This document shows, one piece after another, positions 1-7,002 of a DNA stretch of 16,274 nt (positions are counted from its first letter, which is position 1; each line of letters opens with the position of its first letter). The stretch spans positions 3,957 through 20,230 of the forward strand of contig JAJPXI010000212.1 of NCBI GenBank assembly GCA_021205585.1, given 5' to 3'. The notes under the pieces were generated by a model, which saw only the letters and a list, made by a program, of their open reading frames with translations, was not told the origin of the DNA and did no database searches. The translations under genes were made by a program, and so were the position numbers. The stretch is from Oscillospiraceae bacterium. GTDB taxonomy: Bacteria; Bacillota; Clostridia; Oscillospirales; Oscillospiraceae.

Positions 1-2
1 CC

Positions 3-812
3 GCCACCGGGCACAGCTACAATGCCGATTTGACCGCTTGCAGCACGTGCGGAGAAAAAATCGTAACCAGCAGTGTGGTCGAGGACATGGAAGTTTCCAA
101 CTATACCGTGATTCAGTACATGATCCCCTATGAGGACGGCACCGTGACCATCGTGCTGGACGACGCTCGGCTGAAAGCGAGCGATGGAAAGAGCTTTGCC
201 GCGTTTGTCTCCTCCAGCCTAATCAATGACATGTTCATGGATGTGGATGGAAATGCAGACTTCACGGCTTTGACGATTTCCATCGAAATCGACACGAGCG
301 ATGCTGAAGCGATCGCCCTCGGCCTGACTGAAAGCACGATCGAAATCACCCTGGATTTGCTGGTTCAGAATGGAAATGAAATTCAGCTGACCACCAGCAC
401 CGATGCAAACCTGACAACGGACCAGTTGTCCGCACTAATGGTGACAGATTCCACAGCAACCACTCAGAATATCCCTGCAACCTCTTACCTGGCGGGCAGC
501 GGCACAAAGCTCACCTTTAAAAGTGATTTGATTCACCTGTCTGATTTGGTCGGTACCTACAATGGCGATACGGGCGGCTACAGCACGTATCTGTCCTCTG
601 AGAGCTACAGCGGCGACGGCTTCACCTTCTACCTGGCCGGTGGTCTGCGGCTGAAGGCCAATTACGGCGGCAGCAGCAGTTACATCGCTCTGGCTGATTT
701 TGTGAAGGGTGTGACTGTGACCTCCGATGGCACTCTGGATACCTCGAACTACGATTTGTATCACAATATGTATCTGGACGCTTATGGGTACCTGATCAGA
801 ATGTGCGGTTAA
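3..812 (+). CDS. C-terminal part of a secreted or surface protein (5' end outside window)
   Basis: The frame is open from position 3, so this is the last 269 residues of a longer protein; a TTG at 30 is unlikely to be the true start. The visible part opens with ATGHSYNADLTACSTCGEK, a GHxY...CxxCG pattern that I associate with repeat modules of large Firmicute cell-wall proteins. The rest is rich in Thr, Ser, Asp and Gly with alternating hydrophobic residues, as expected of extracellular beta structure. It ends in MCG with no LPxTG sortase signal and no C-terminal membrane segment. The coding sequence is less GC-rich than the next gene and resembles the fibre-like gene at 3685-5724. The hairpin after its stop suggests that it closes a transcription unit. 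It may belong to the same surface system, but nothing in the sequence proves that. Function not recognised. Confidence 0.75.
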   Translation, partial: ATGHSYNADLTACSTCGEKIVTSSVVEDMEVSNYTVIQYMIPYEDGTVTIVLDDARLKASDGKSFAAFVSSSLINDMFMDVDGNADFTALTISIEIDTSDAEAIALGLTESTIEITLDLLVQNGNEIQLTTSTDANLTTDQLSALMVTDSTATTQNIPATSYLAGSGTKLTFKSDLIHLSDLVGTYNGDTGGYSTYLSSESYSGDGFTFYLAGGLRLKANYGGSSSYIALADFVKGVTVTSDGTLDTSNYDLYHNMYLDAYGYLIRMCG

Positions 813-846
813 GGCAGCCTGGACAGAGAGCATCCGATCGGGGGAA

Positions 847-872
847 GGGCGGGAACTGTTGAGTTCCCGCCC
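847..872 (+). terminator. Strong hairpin, terminator-like, without T tract
   Basis: A perfect 11-bp stem (847-857 with 862-872, gggcgggaact / agttcccgccc) closes on a 4-nt gttg loop, 34 bases after the stop of the upstream gene. No run of T follows, so it may be a factor-dependent terminator, a 3'-end stabiliser or an attenuator for the gene at 919. It marks the likely boundary between the first gene and the main gene cluster. Confidence 0.5.
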
Positions 873-918
873 CCGCGCCCCCGTGGGCGAGCAAACGCAG
901 AAAGGCCGGTGAGAGGGC

Positions 919-2430
919 ATGAGTGAGCCAGGTCAGGAAAAGCAGTCTCAGGGCGCTTGGCGCCAGGGAGACTTTGAAAGCTGGGACGGGGCGTTCCGCG
1001 CCCTGGCGCCGGTTGTGCGCCAGCAGTCGGTGCGGGTGGCGGAGTACACCCGGGTACTTTACACCGCCGCCTGCGCCGCCGGGTACGGCGGGGCCAACCC
1101 GGAGCGCGCCCGGCGGGTGAAGGGGGTGCACGCAGACGTGGCCTACCGCTGCGGCCTGTACCACCAGATCGGGAAGGCCCTGGTGCCCAAGGAATACCAG
1201 GTGGAGCAGACCGGCTTCTCCCCGGAGGAGCAGGCGGTTTACCGCAAGTACACCACAGAGGGCCGGCTTCTGGCCGCCCTGCTCCAGGAGCGCGCCAGCC
1301 GCTCCCTGCGTCTGCCCTGGGGCAGCCGGGCGGCGGACATCCGCCGGGGCAACGAGCCCTTCACCCGGAACATCCAGTGGCTGATGGTGCGGGAGAGCTG
1401 CCAGCAGCACATGGAGCGCTGGGACGGGGGCGGCTGGCCCCAGGGACTGGCCGGAGCGGCCATCAGCCCCATCGCCCACATGGTGGGCCTGGCCCGCACC
1501 CTGGACGAGGCGGTCAGCGGTCTAAAGTCGGAAAGCCCCTTCGACCCCGCCTTTGCCCAGGTGCTGAGCCTGGGGGGCACGGCCTTCGCCCCGGAGCTGA
1601 TCTCCATTTTGGAGGGCAGCCGGGAGCAGTGCCGCCAGGTGTATCAAAAGTACATCCACTACAGCCGCACCCTCCCCCAAACCGTCCACCTGGTGGACAA
1701 AAGGCCCGACCGGCCCATGGGCCTGACCTACCGGCCCCTGATCCCCCGGGCCGGGGAGCCTCCGGCGGCCTACGAGGCCGTGGCCTGGTTTTCCCTGAAC
1801 GCCGGGCAGCCGGAGGAGCGGGCCGGGATGGACCAGGTGGAGGACATGGTCAGGCGGGCCAAGCAGACGGCGGAACTGTCCTTTTACTTTCTGTATGAGG
1901 CGGCGGACGCCCTCTACCGGCTGACCAACTGCCAGATCCCCGCCCAGGCCATTGTGGTCAACCTGTTCCCCAGCTTTTACGCCTTGCCCAGCCAGCTCAA
2001 GCGGCTGGAGCTGCTGTTTGAAAACCAGCCTGTGGAGCGCAGCCGGCTGCTGTTCACCGTCCCCGCGGCCACAGCGGGCCAGGGGGGCAAAACCGTCCGG
2101 GAGAACCTCCAGCGCTACCTGCGCCACGATGTGGCCCTGCTGCTGGACGGCTACCGCCCGGAGCTGCTCCCCCCGGAGCAGGCGGCCCAGGAGGGCTTTG
2201 CCTGGGCCCGCCTGGACCCGGCGCTCAATGGCACGCCGGAGGGCGCCGCCGCCATCCAGGCTCTGCTGGCCGCCGGGGTGCGCCCGGTGGGCGCGGCGGC
2301 GGACACGGCGGAAACCCTGAACTGGCTGGCTGAAAGCGGCGCGGTGTTCTCCGGCGGCACCATGACCGGGGCCATGCTGGAGGAGGACGACATTGTCCGC
2401 GAGGCCCTGGCCCGGGAGAACGGGTCGTGA
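919..2430 (+). CDS. Degenerate HD-GYP plus EAL-like protein, probable c-di-GMP-related pseudo-enzyme
   Basis: This 503-residue soluble protein has two regions. Residues about 35-235 follow an HD-GYP phosphodiesterase. The HD box reads YHQIGKALVP (81-90), with Asp replaced by Gln. The usual H...G element reads YRKYTTEG (108-115), with His replaced by Tyr. The signature HHERWDGxGYP reads QHMERWDGGGWP (163-174). Most metal ligands are therefore lost while the frame of the fold remains. Residues about 300-500 resemble the second half of an EAL domain: a VNLFPSF segment (347-353), an LLLDGY strand (407-412), an ARLDP strand (430-434) and a VRPVGAAADTAETLNWLAESGA segment ending in GG (454-480). No EAL motif or acidic metal-binding set is obvious. 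An inactive sensor or scaffold fits better than an active enzyme. The ribosome binding site is weak (aaagg at 901-905, or gagaggg directly against the ATG). The stop overlaps the next start by four bases, so the two proteins are probably coupled. Confidence 0.7.
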   Translation: MSEPGQEKQSQGAWRQGDFESWDGAFRALAPVVRQQSVRVAEYTRVLYTAACAAGYGGANPERARRVKGVHADVAYRCGLYHQIGKALVPKEYQVEQTGFSPEEQAVYRKYTTEGRLLAALLQERASRSLRLPWGSRAADIRRGNEPFTRNIQWLMVRESCQQHMERWDGGGWPQGLAGAAISPIAHMVGLARTLDEAVSGLKSESPFDPAFAQVLSLGGTAFAPELISILEGSREQCRQVYQKYIHYSRTLPQTVHLVDKRPDRPMGLTYRPLIPRAGEPPAAYEAVAWFSLNAGQPEERAGMDQVEDMVRRAKQTAELSFYFLYEAADALYRLTNCQIPAQAIVVNLFPSFYALPSQLKRLELLFENQPVERSRLLFTVPAATAGQGGKTVRENLQRYLRHDVALLLDGYRPELLPPEQAAQEGFAWARLDPALNGTPEGAAAIQALLAAGVRPVGAAADTAETLNWLAESGAVFSGGTMTGAMLEEDDIVREALARENGS

Positions 2431-3521
2431 GCCGGCTGGACAGCCGGGGGGATCAGCAGCGCCGCCCGGTGTTCAAGAAAAAGCAGGGAACCCAGGTTCT
2501 GACCCGCAGCAAAGTCAGGCAGATTAAGGCCGGGCGAAAAAAGCTGCGCCGGCAGATGCGAAAGCAGGGTCTGCGCTCCCGCAGGGACTTTGAGACCACG
2601 GCCTCCAGCCTGGGCCTGTACTTCGACAAGATCCGCCTGCCCCCCTTTCTGGCCTGGCTGTTCAGCCGGGGGGGCCTGGCGGCCCTGCTGGCGGCGGCGG
2701 CGGCAGCCCTGGCGGTGCTGTTTTTGTACTCCCTTGTGACCCAGCTGGAGGGCAACTTTACCATCAACCTCAGCGAGGATATGCTGAAAGCGGGCTTTGT
2801 CCTCAGCGAGAGTGAGGACTTCGCCGTCACCTCCTCCTACCTGTACTCCGACTATGTGGAGGACGCCCTGCCCGTCTCCATCTCCAATCTGGATCTGTCT
2901 GTGGCGGACATCGACGGCAACGCCTCCACCGAGAACTACTTTGCCTACACCTTTTACTGCCGCAACGAGGGCGAGGTGGTGGCCTCGTACACCTACCAGC
3001 TGAACATCATCTCCGAGAGCCAGAGCCTGTCCGGCGCCGCCTGGGTCATGCTCTTTGACGACGACGGCCTGCGCATCTTCGCCAAGGCCAATGACGACGG
3101 CACCGCCGCCGCCATCCCCGCCCTAAACGACAGCAGCCGGGGCTACCGCAGCCTGGATTTCATCAGCATGCTGACCGATTCCAGCCAGGTCCAGTCCTTC
3201 CAGGGGTCCAGCCGTGCCCTGACCTATTACCGGGTGGTGCCCTACGCCTTTGAGGACGACCAGACGGTGGTCAGCGGCGCGGTGCAGAATCTCCAGCCGG
3301 GAGAGTACAGAAAGTACACCGTGCTGCTCTGGCTGGAGGGGGACGACCCGGACTGCACCGACGAGCTGGTGGGCGGCCACCTGGGCCTGCAGATGAACTT
3401 CGCCCTGGACACCACCGGCGACAACGACGGCTCCAGCGCCGGAGCCGGGGAGCGGGGCGGCGTGTGGGAGAGTGTGTCCAGCTTCTTCTCTGGCCTGTTC
3501 AACGGCCTGAAATTCTGGTAA
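2427..3521 (+). CDS. Single-pass membrane protein with TasA/camelysin-like outer domain
   Basis: The 364-residue protein starts at GTG (ggag at 2415-2418, 8 bases upstream) inside the stop of the preceding gene. Residues 1-80 are strongly basic and predicted cytoplasmic. Residues about 83-105 form an Ala/Leu-rich membrane segment. The rest is outside the cell. The outer domain has the beta-sandwich look of camelysin/TasA-type proteins, including ENYFAYTFYCRNEGE (residues about 170-184), and carries WLEGDDPDC (302-310), a motif shared with the secreted proteins at 5851 and 11448. Unlike those, it has no TYAW-type cleavage region, so I infer that it stays anchored. It ends in an aromatic tail (residues 347-364) that could be amphipathic. 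Likely role: membrane base, chaperone or receptor for fibre subunits, receiving a signal through its basic N-terminus from the HD-GYP/EAL-like partner. The exact function is not known. Confidence 0.7.
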   Translation: MSRLDSRGDQQRRPVFKKKQGTQVLTRSKVRQIKAGRKKLRRQMRKQGLRSRRDFETTASSLGLYFDKIRLPPFLAWLFSRGGLAALLAAAAAALAVLFLYSLVTQLEGNFTINLSEDMLKAGFVLSESEDFAVTSSYLYSDYVEDALPVSISNLDLSVADIDGNASTENYFAYTFYCRNEGEVVASYTYQLNIISESQSLSGAAWVMLFDDDGLRIFAKANDDGTAAAIPALNDSSRGYRSLDFISMLTDSSQVQSFQGSSRALTYYRVVPYAFEDDQTVVSGAVQNLQPGEYRKYTVLLWLEGDDPDCTDELVGGHLGLQMNFALDTTGDNDGSSAGAGERGGVWESVSSFFSGLFNGLKFW

Positions 3522-3684
3522 CTTCCAAAGGCCCTCCCGCCCTTCGGCGGGGGCGGCCCACCCAACCACCCAACGGTATGGATCGGACGGGCGCGAACAC
3601 CAGCGGCGTCCGCCGTGACATATACCCTGTGGCGCAAGCCACGAACCATTCATCTCACTTTTAAAAGTAAAGGAGGAGAACCGT
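3522..3684 (+). promoter_or_regulatory. Leader of the fibre-like gene: hairpins, palindrome and strong ribosome binding site
   Basis: This 163-base gap holds several short structures. One is an 8-bp hairpin just after the upstream stop (listed separately). Another is a 5-bp stem with a GNRA-type gcaa loop (3629-3642, gtggc / gccac). A third is a perfect 12-base palindrome acttttaaaagt (3657-3668), directly before the ribosome binding site aaggagg (3670-3676), which sits 8 bases from the ATG at 3685. No convincing -35/-10 pair is visible. The palindrome could be an operator or simply an AT-rich unstructured entry site. The strong ribosome binding site and separate leader suggest that the downstream protein is made in larger amounts than its neighbours. 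Confidence 0.4.
3534..3553 (+). terminator. GC-rich hairpin after the membrane-protein gene
   Basis: An 8-bp stem (3534-3541 with 3546-3553, one T-G pair) closes on a cttc loop, 13 bases after the stop at 3521. No T tract follows. It may be a weak or partial terminator, or an mRNA 3'-end stabiliser separating the two-gene unit 919-3521 from the fibre-like gene. Confidence 0.4.
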
Positions 3685-5724
3685 ATGCAAAACACAGCAT
3701 ACAAACAAACCCGGGCCTACACCACGGTTCACAAAAAGCTGATGGCGGCGATCGCCATGCTGCTGATTGCGAGCATTCTGTTGGCCACCACCACCTACGC
3801 CTGGTATGTCCTGTCCACCGCACCGGAGGTCACGGGCATCACCACCACCGTCGGTTCCAACGGCGCCCTGGAGATGGCCCTGGCCGACTCGACCACCTGG
3901 GATAATCCGGACGGCACTGTGTCCAGCTCGACCGGCGACAGCATGGCGGTTAGCAAAGTAACAGACTCCAACATCACCTGGGGCAACCTGGTGGATCTGT
4001 CCGACAGCTCTTACGGTTTGACCGGTCTGGAGCTGAACCTGGCCACGGTCAATTCCGGGGCCACAGATGTGAGTGAGTTGCTGTCCTACCCGTTATACGG
4101 GGCCGACGGCCGGATCGCCTCTCTGTCCAGCGACCTGACCCTGGCCAGCTACAACAGCAGTAGCTCTACATTCAGCGACAGCGCTTACGGCGTCCGGGCA
4201 TACGGCGCTTCCGCCACCGCCCTGTCGCTGGCGGACCGGCTGGCAAAGACCCAGAGCAAGGCCAGCACCTATGCTTCATCGGCAAGAAGCAACGTACTCA
4301 ATTCCATTACGAACAATAAGGACGGATTCTACGCCTTCCTGATGGCCTATTCCCTGGTGAGTGATAAGTCCACCGCGATTGGAACTAACGCCCAGACTTA
4401 TTATAACACGTGGGATTCCATGGTGACCAGGCTGGAGAAAGCCGTGGATCAGATGGAGACCAGCCTGACCTATATGTATCTGGCCTACTACATGACGGAT
4501 GAGACCACCTACGATACATACTACAGCGCAGCCTCCGCCCTCTCCCTGGATGAGCTGGTGACCTACATGACCGCAGGTGCAGCGGAAGGTGCGACTGGCC
4601 CGAACATCACTGTGAATGCATCCCTGACCAGCGCCTACAACGCCTATGTGACCTGGGCGAAGGAGGTCGCGAGTGCCAGAGAAAGCCTGAACACCATTCT
4701 GACCCTGCACGGTAGCGACATCACGCAGGTGACATATGCCGAGATGAAGACGTACGCCTGGGATGTGCTGATGACGAAAGAGAACAGCTGGTTCATTGTC
4801 AACACGACTCAAAAATTGACCACGAGCAGCACCACAGTGCTGAAAGCGACGTCCACGGACGAAGTCCCTGTTTACACCTACTGGGTGGTTCTGTCCAGTG
4901 CCGGACTGAGTTATGTGAGCTCAGGCGCGTCTGACACGCTGATTCTGGACAGCAACTCCGGCGTGTTCTATGATGTAACGAGCCTGATCGGCAACTTCTC
5001 GGTCTCCTACGATTACAGCGGCATGACGGTCTATCTGACCACCGAGTCTGAGACGACCACAGATACCTCCCTGCTGACCAACGCTGTGAGCGCAGTAAGT
5101 AGTCTGACAGCTACTGAGTCCACCTCTGCCTCTACCAGCACCGAACTGTCCGACTTCTATGGCTATGTGCTGGACTTCTACTTCCGCACCAACGCCGAGG
5201 GTACCAGCACCCTGGCTCTGCAAACCGATGCGGCCGACCGGGTGGACGGGGACGACGACACGGAGGGCTCCGGCTCTTACATCGAGTTTTCCTCTGAAGT
5301 GCCGGAGGCTTTGCTGAATGCCATCACCATCGCCTTCTACGACGGCAGCACCATGGATGAAACAGACCTGACTGCGCCGACCCTGCTGGCCACCGCCACG
5401 ATCAATTCTGAGCCGATCAGCGGGTACAAGTATTCCCTGTCCTGCGACAAAATCACCACTTTGAGCCAGAACACGGCCAGCAAAATCAGCGTTGTGGTGT
5501 ACATCGACGGCACCAAGGTGGACAACACCGGCGCTCTGAGCGACGGCACGGTCAGCTTCGACCTGAACCTGCAGTTCTGCGTGGATGCCGATTTGGTGCC
5601 CATGAGCTACAACAACTATCAAAGCATCACCACCAAATCCAGCGACACCGGTAGCGGCAGCAGTGACGATTCCGGCGACACCGGTAGCGGCACCGATGAC
5701 TCTGGCAACACCGAAGGCGAATAA
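3685..5724 (+). CDS. Large TasA-like secreted protein with SipW-type signal, probable main fibre or matrix subunit
   Basis: The 679-residue protein has a basic N-terminus, a hydrophobic segment (about 19-37) and a TTTYAWYVLSTAPEV region (35-49), the form of signal processed by SipW-like peptidases. It is followed by SNGALEMAL (58-66), a pattern typical of this protein class. Residues about 110-175 (including YPLYGADGRIA) and about 430-640 look like beta-sandwich. VVVYIDGTKVDN (603-614) and NLQFCVDADL (628-637) occupy the place where the sister proteins carry WLEGxDxDC. Between them, about 178-365, lies a mostly helical insertion. The tail (651-679) is Ser/Gly/Asp-rich and acidic, with no sortase signal. 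Size, strong ribosome binding site, codon choice and flanking hairpins point to a highly made structural component. TasA-like fibre subunit is the best reading; an adhesin is an alternative. Confidence 0.7.
   Translation: MQNTAYKQTRAYTTVHKKLMAAIAMLLIASILLATTTYAWYVLSTAPEVTGITTTVGSNGALEMALADSTTWDNPDGTVSSSTGDSMAVSKVTDSNITWGNLVDLSDSSYGLTGLELNLATVNSGATDVSELLSYPLYGADGRIASLSSDLTLASYNSSSSTFSDSAYGVRAYGASATALSLADRLAKTQSKASTYASSARSNVLNSITNNKDGFYAFLMAYSLVSDKSTAIGTNAQTYYNTWDSMVTRLEKAVDQMETSLTYMYLAYYMTDETTYDTYYSAASALSLDELVTYMTAGAAEGATGPNITVNASLTSAYNAYVTWAKEVASARESLNTILTLHGSDITQVTYAEMKTYAWDVLMTKENSWFIVNTTQKLTTSSTTVLKATSTDEVPVYTYWVVLSSAGLSYVSSGASDTLILDSNSGVFYDVTSLIGNFSVSYDYSGMTVYLTTESETTTDTSLLTNAVSAVSSLTATESTSASTSTELSDFYGYVLDFYFRTNAEGTSTLALQTDAADRVDGDDDTEGSGSYIEFSSEVPEALLNAITIAFYDGSTMDETDLTAPTLLATATINSEPISGYKYSLSCDKITTLSQNTASKISVVVYIDGTKVDNTGALSDGTVSFDLNLQFCVDADLVPMSYNNYQSITTKSSDTGSGSSDDSGDTGSGTDDSGNTEGE
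5642..5692 (+). repeat. 18-bp direct repeat in the acidic tail of the fibre-like protein
   Basis: The 18-base unit gcgacaccggtagcggca occurs at 5642-5659 and again, identical, at 5675-5692, 33 bases (11 codons) apart. It encodes the repeated DTGSG segments of the C-terminal tail. An in-frame exchange between the copies would change tail length without breaking the gene. Confidence 0.85.
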
Positions 5725-5769
5725 GCACAATCCCGCCGCGCTCCCAAACTGAGGAGCCGGCAGCACACA

Positions 5770-5800
5770 GCCCTGCCGCGGGCCACCCCCGCGGCAGGGC
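5770..5800 (+). terminator. 13-bp GC-rich hairpin after the fibre-like gene
   Basis: A perfect 13-bp stem (5770-5782 with 5788-5800, gccctgccgcggg / cccgcggcagggc) has a 5-base loop and lies 45 bases after the stop at 5724. It has the strength of an intrinsic terminator but no T tract. Transcription may partly stop here, or the hairpin may protect the upstream mRNA, either way giving more fibre subunit than downstream proteins. Confidence 0.55.
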
Positions 5801-5850
5801 GGGCGCGTTCCCGGTCGGGGGGCGCAGAACAATCCATTTGAGGAGGAGCC

Positions 5851-6846
5851 ATGGGACAGGCGGCAGGAAAAAAGAGAATATCCTTCGGCCGCCGGGTGTC
5901 CTGGAAGGTGTGGCTGCTGATGGGGATGCTGACGCTGCTGGTGGCGGCCACGTACACCTGGTTCAGCCTCTCCCAAACCCCCTATGTCAGCGACATGGAT
6001 CTGTTCGTCGGCTCCGCCTCCGGCCTGGAGCTGGCCCTGAGCGCCGACGCGGCGGATGAGGACTGGGGCCAGAGCCTGGACTTCTCCCAGCTGCTCTCCG
6101 GCAGCGCCGGGCTGCGCCCGGTGACCTACCTGTCCGCCGAGGACTGCTTTTACGCCGCCTCCTACGGCGTAGACGGCCGCATTGCCGGCATCACCACCCG
6201 CCTGAGCGACGAGGAAAACGCCCTGGGCGGACAGGATATGTACTACATCAAACTGACCTTTTACGCCCGCAGCGCCCAGCCGGTGGCGGTCACCCTGTCC
6301 CCGGCGGTGGTCCTGGCCGACGGCCAGTCCGGCTCCGGCACCTATGTGTACGGCACCCCCGTGTGGAGCGAGACCACACTCAGCCACACCAGCGGCGCCC
6401 AGGGGGCGGAGTACGCCGTGCGCATCGGCCTGCGCATCACGCCGGTGGACAGCGACGACACGGCCAGCGGCGCGAGTACCTTTTTTATCTACGAGCCCAA
6501 CTGCGACGGGCACCTCAGCGGCACGGCGGGATATGTGGAAACCCTCTCCATCGACGGGGGGAGCCTGATCGACGCCGACCACCTGATCCGCCAGACCACC
6601 TCCTCCTGGAGCGAGAGCAGCCCTGTGCAGCGCACGGTGGTGGTGCCCAGCCTGGGGGAGCTGCTGGACGAGACCACCCTGTTCACCCTGGACGCCGACG
6701 GCATGGCCCGCATCGAGCTGTACATCTGGCTGGAGGGGCAGGACACCGACTGCACCAACCAAATCGGCCAGGCCAACAACCTGACGGCGGCCATCCAGTT
6801 TGCCGCCGACACGGAGAACCAGTCCGGCCTGGTGGACGTGGAATAA
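5851..6846 (+). CDS. Second TasA/camelysin-like secreted protein with SipW-type signal
   Basis: The 331-residue protein starts 4 bases after aggagg (5841-5846). A basic start is followed by a hydrophobic segment (about 19-33) and ATYTWFSLSQTPYVSDM (33-49), matching the signal region of the protein at 3685 and of the one at 11448. GLELAL (58-63) matches the post-signal pattern. YGVDGRIA (105-112) echoes YGADGRIA of the larger neighbour. Further on come FFIYEPNCDGH (211-221) and IWLEGQDTDCTNQ (292-304), both also found in the 11448 protein, then an Asn/Thr-rich last strand. No membrane anchor or sortase site is present at the C-terminus. It is probably a minor fibre or matrix subunit, or an adaptor that starts or caps the fibre. 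It is closely linked to the signal peptidase gene 152 bases downstream. Confidence 0.7.
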   Translation: MGQAAGKKRISFGRRVSWKVWLLMGMLTLLVAATYTWFSLSQTPYVSDMDLFVGSASGLELALSADAADEDWGQSLDFSQLLSGSAGLRPVTYLSAEDCFYAASYGVDGRIAGITTRLSDEENALGGQDMYYIKLTFYARSAQPVAVTLSPAVVLADGQSGSGTYVYGTPVWSETTLSHTSGAQGAEYAVRIGLRITPVDSDDTASGASTFFIYEPNCDGHLSGTAGYVETLSIDGGSLIDADHLIRQTTSSWSESSPVQRTVVVPSLGELLDETTLFTLDADGMARIELYIWLEGQDTDCTNQIGQANNLTAAIQFAADTENQSGLVDVE

Positions 6847-6849
6847 TCC

Positions 6850-6939
6850 GGGAGAGGGCCCGCCCTCTCCCCCCGCGGCGGAGCGTTCCGCCGCGGCGCA
6901 TACCTGACTGCGCGCACGGGCGCGCCGCCAGGTATGCGC
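6850..6939 (+). terminator. Array of three consecutive hairpins before the signal peptidase gene
   Basis: Three inverted repeats follow each other almost without gaps, starting 4 bases after a stop codon. The first is a 9-bp stem, 6850-6858 with 6863-6871. The second is a 10-bp stem, 6873-6882 with 6887-6896, loop gcgt. The third has a 10-bp stem, 6897-6906 with 6929-6938, extended after a 3x3 internal loop by a 6-bp gcgcgc stem (6910-6915 with 6920-6925, loop acgg). None is followed by a T tract. It may be a tandem terminator, an RNase-resistant barrier, or a read-through control that lowers expression of the peptidase and ATPase genes relative to the secreted proteins. Confidence 0.6.
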
Positions 6940-6983
6940 GGAAACACGCAGAGCATTCATCACGAAAAAGCCCACGGGCAACG

Positions 6984-7002
6984 AAAGGAAAAAATGTCAT
7001 GA
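6984..7002 (+). promoter_or_regulatory. Ribosome binding site and two-codon ORF overlapping the first signal peptidase start
   Basis: The aaagga site (6984-6989) serves two ATGs: one at 6994, giving atg-tca-tga, and the real start at 6999, which overlaps that stop as ATGA. The first ATG is 4 bases and the second 9 bases from the site. I chose 6999 because the frame gives an intact signal peptidase beginning MSKKSSQ. The long upstream open frame is a shadow of the 5851 gene. Confidence 0.45.

Noticed and set aside
509..526. Near match to the palindrome region at 3655-3672
   Set aside because: The similarity (ctcac-tttaaaagt core) lies inside a coding region, has mismatches and occurs only here, so chance is the simpler explanation.
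3590..3660. Possible c-di-GMP riboswitch in the leader before the fibre-like gene
   Set aside because: The gcgcaagcc and gaaccattc segments vaguely recall parts of the GEMM-I motif, but the paired frame and conserved core do not line up. A covariance-model search would be needed.
4921..6981. Long minus-strand open frame of 686 codons
   Set aside because: It lies antisense to two well-supported secreted-protein genes, spans their spacer, and its product is low-complexity Gly/Ala/Val/Gln/His sequence typical of antisense frames in GC-rich DNA.
6363..6998. A 212-codon N-terminal extension of the first signal peptidase
   Set aside because: This part overlaps the 5851 gene in another frame and translates to Arg/Gly/Pro/His-rich shadow sequence; the ATG at 6999 has its own ribosome binding site and gives a normal peptidase.
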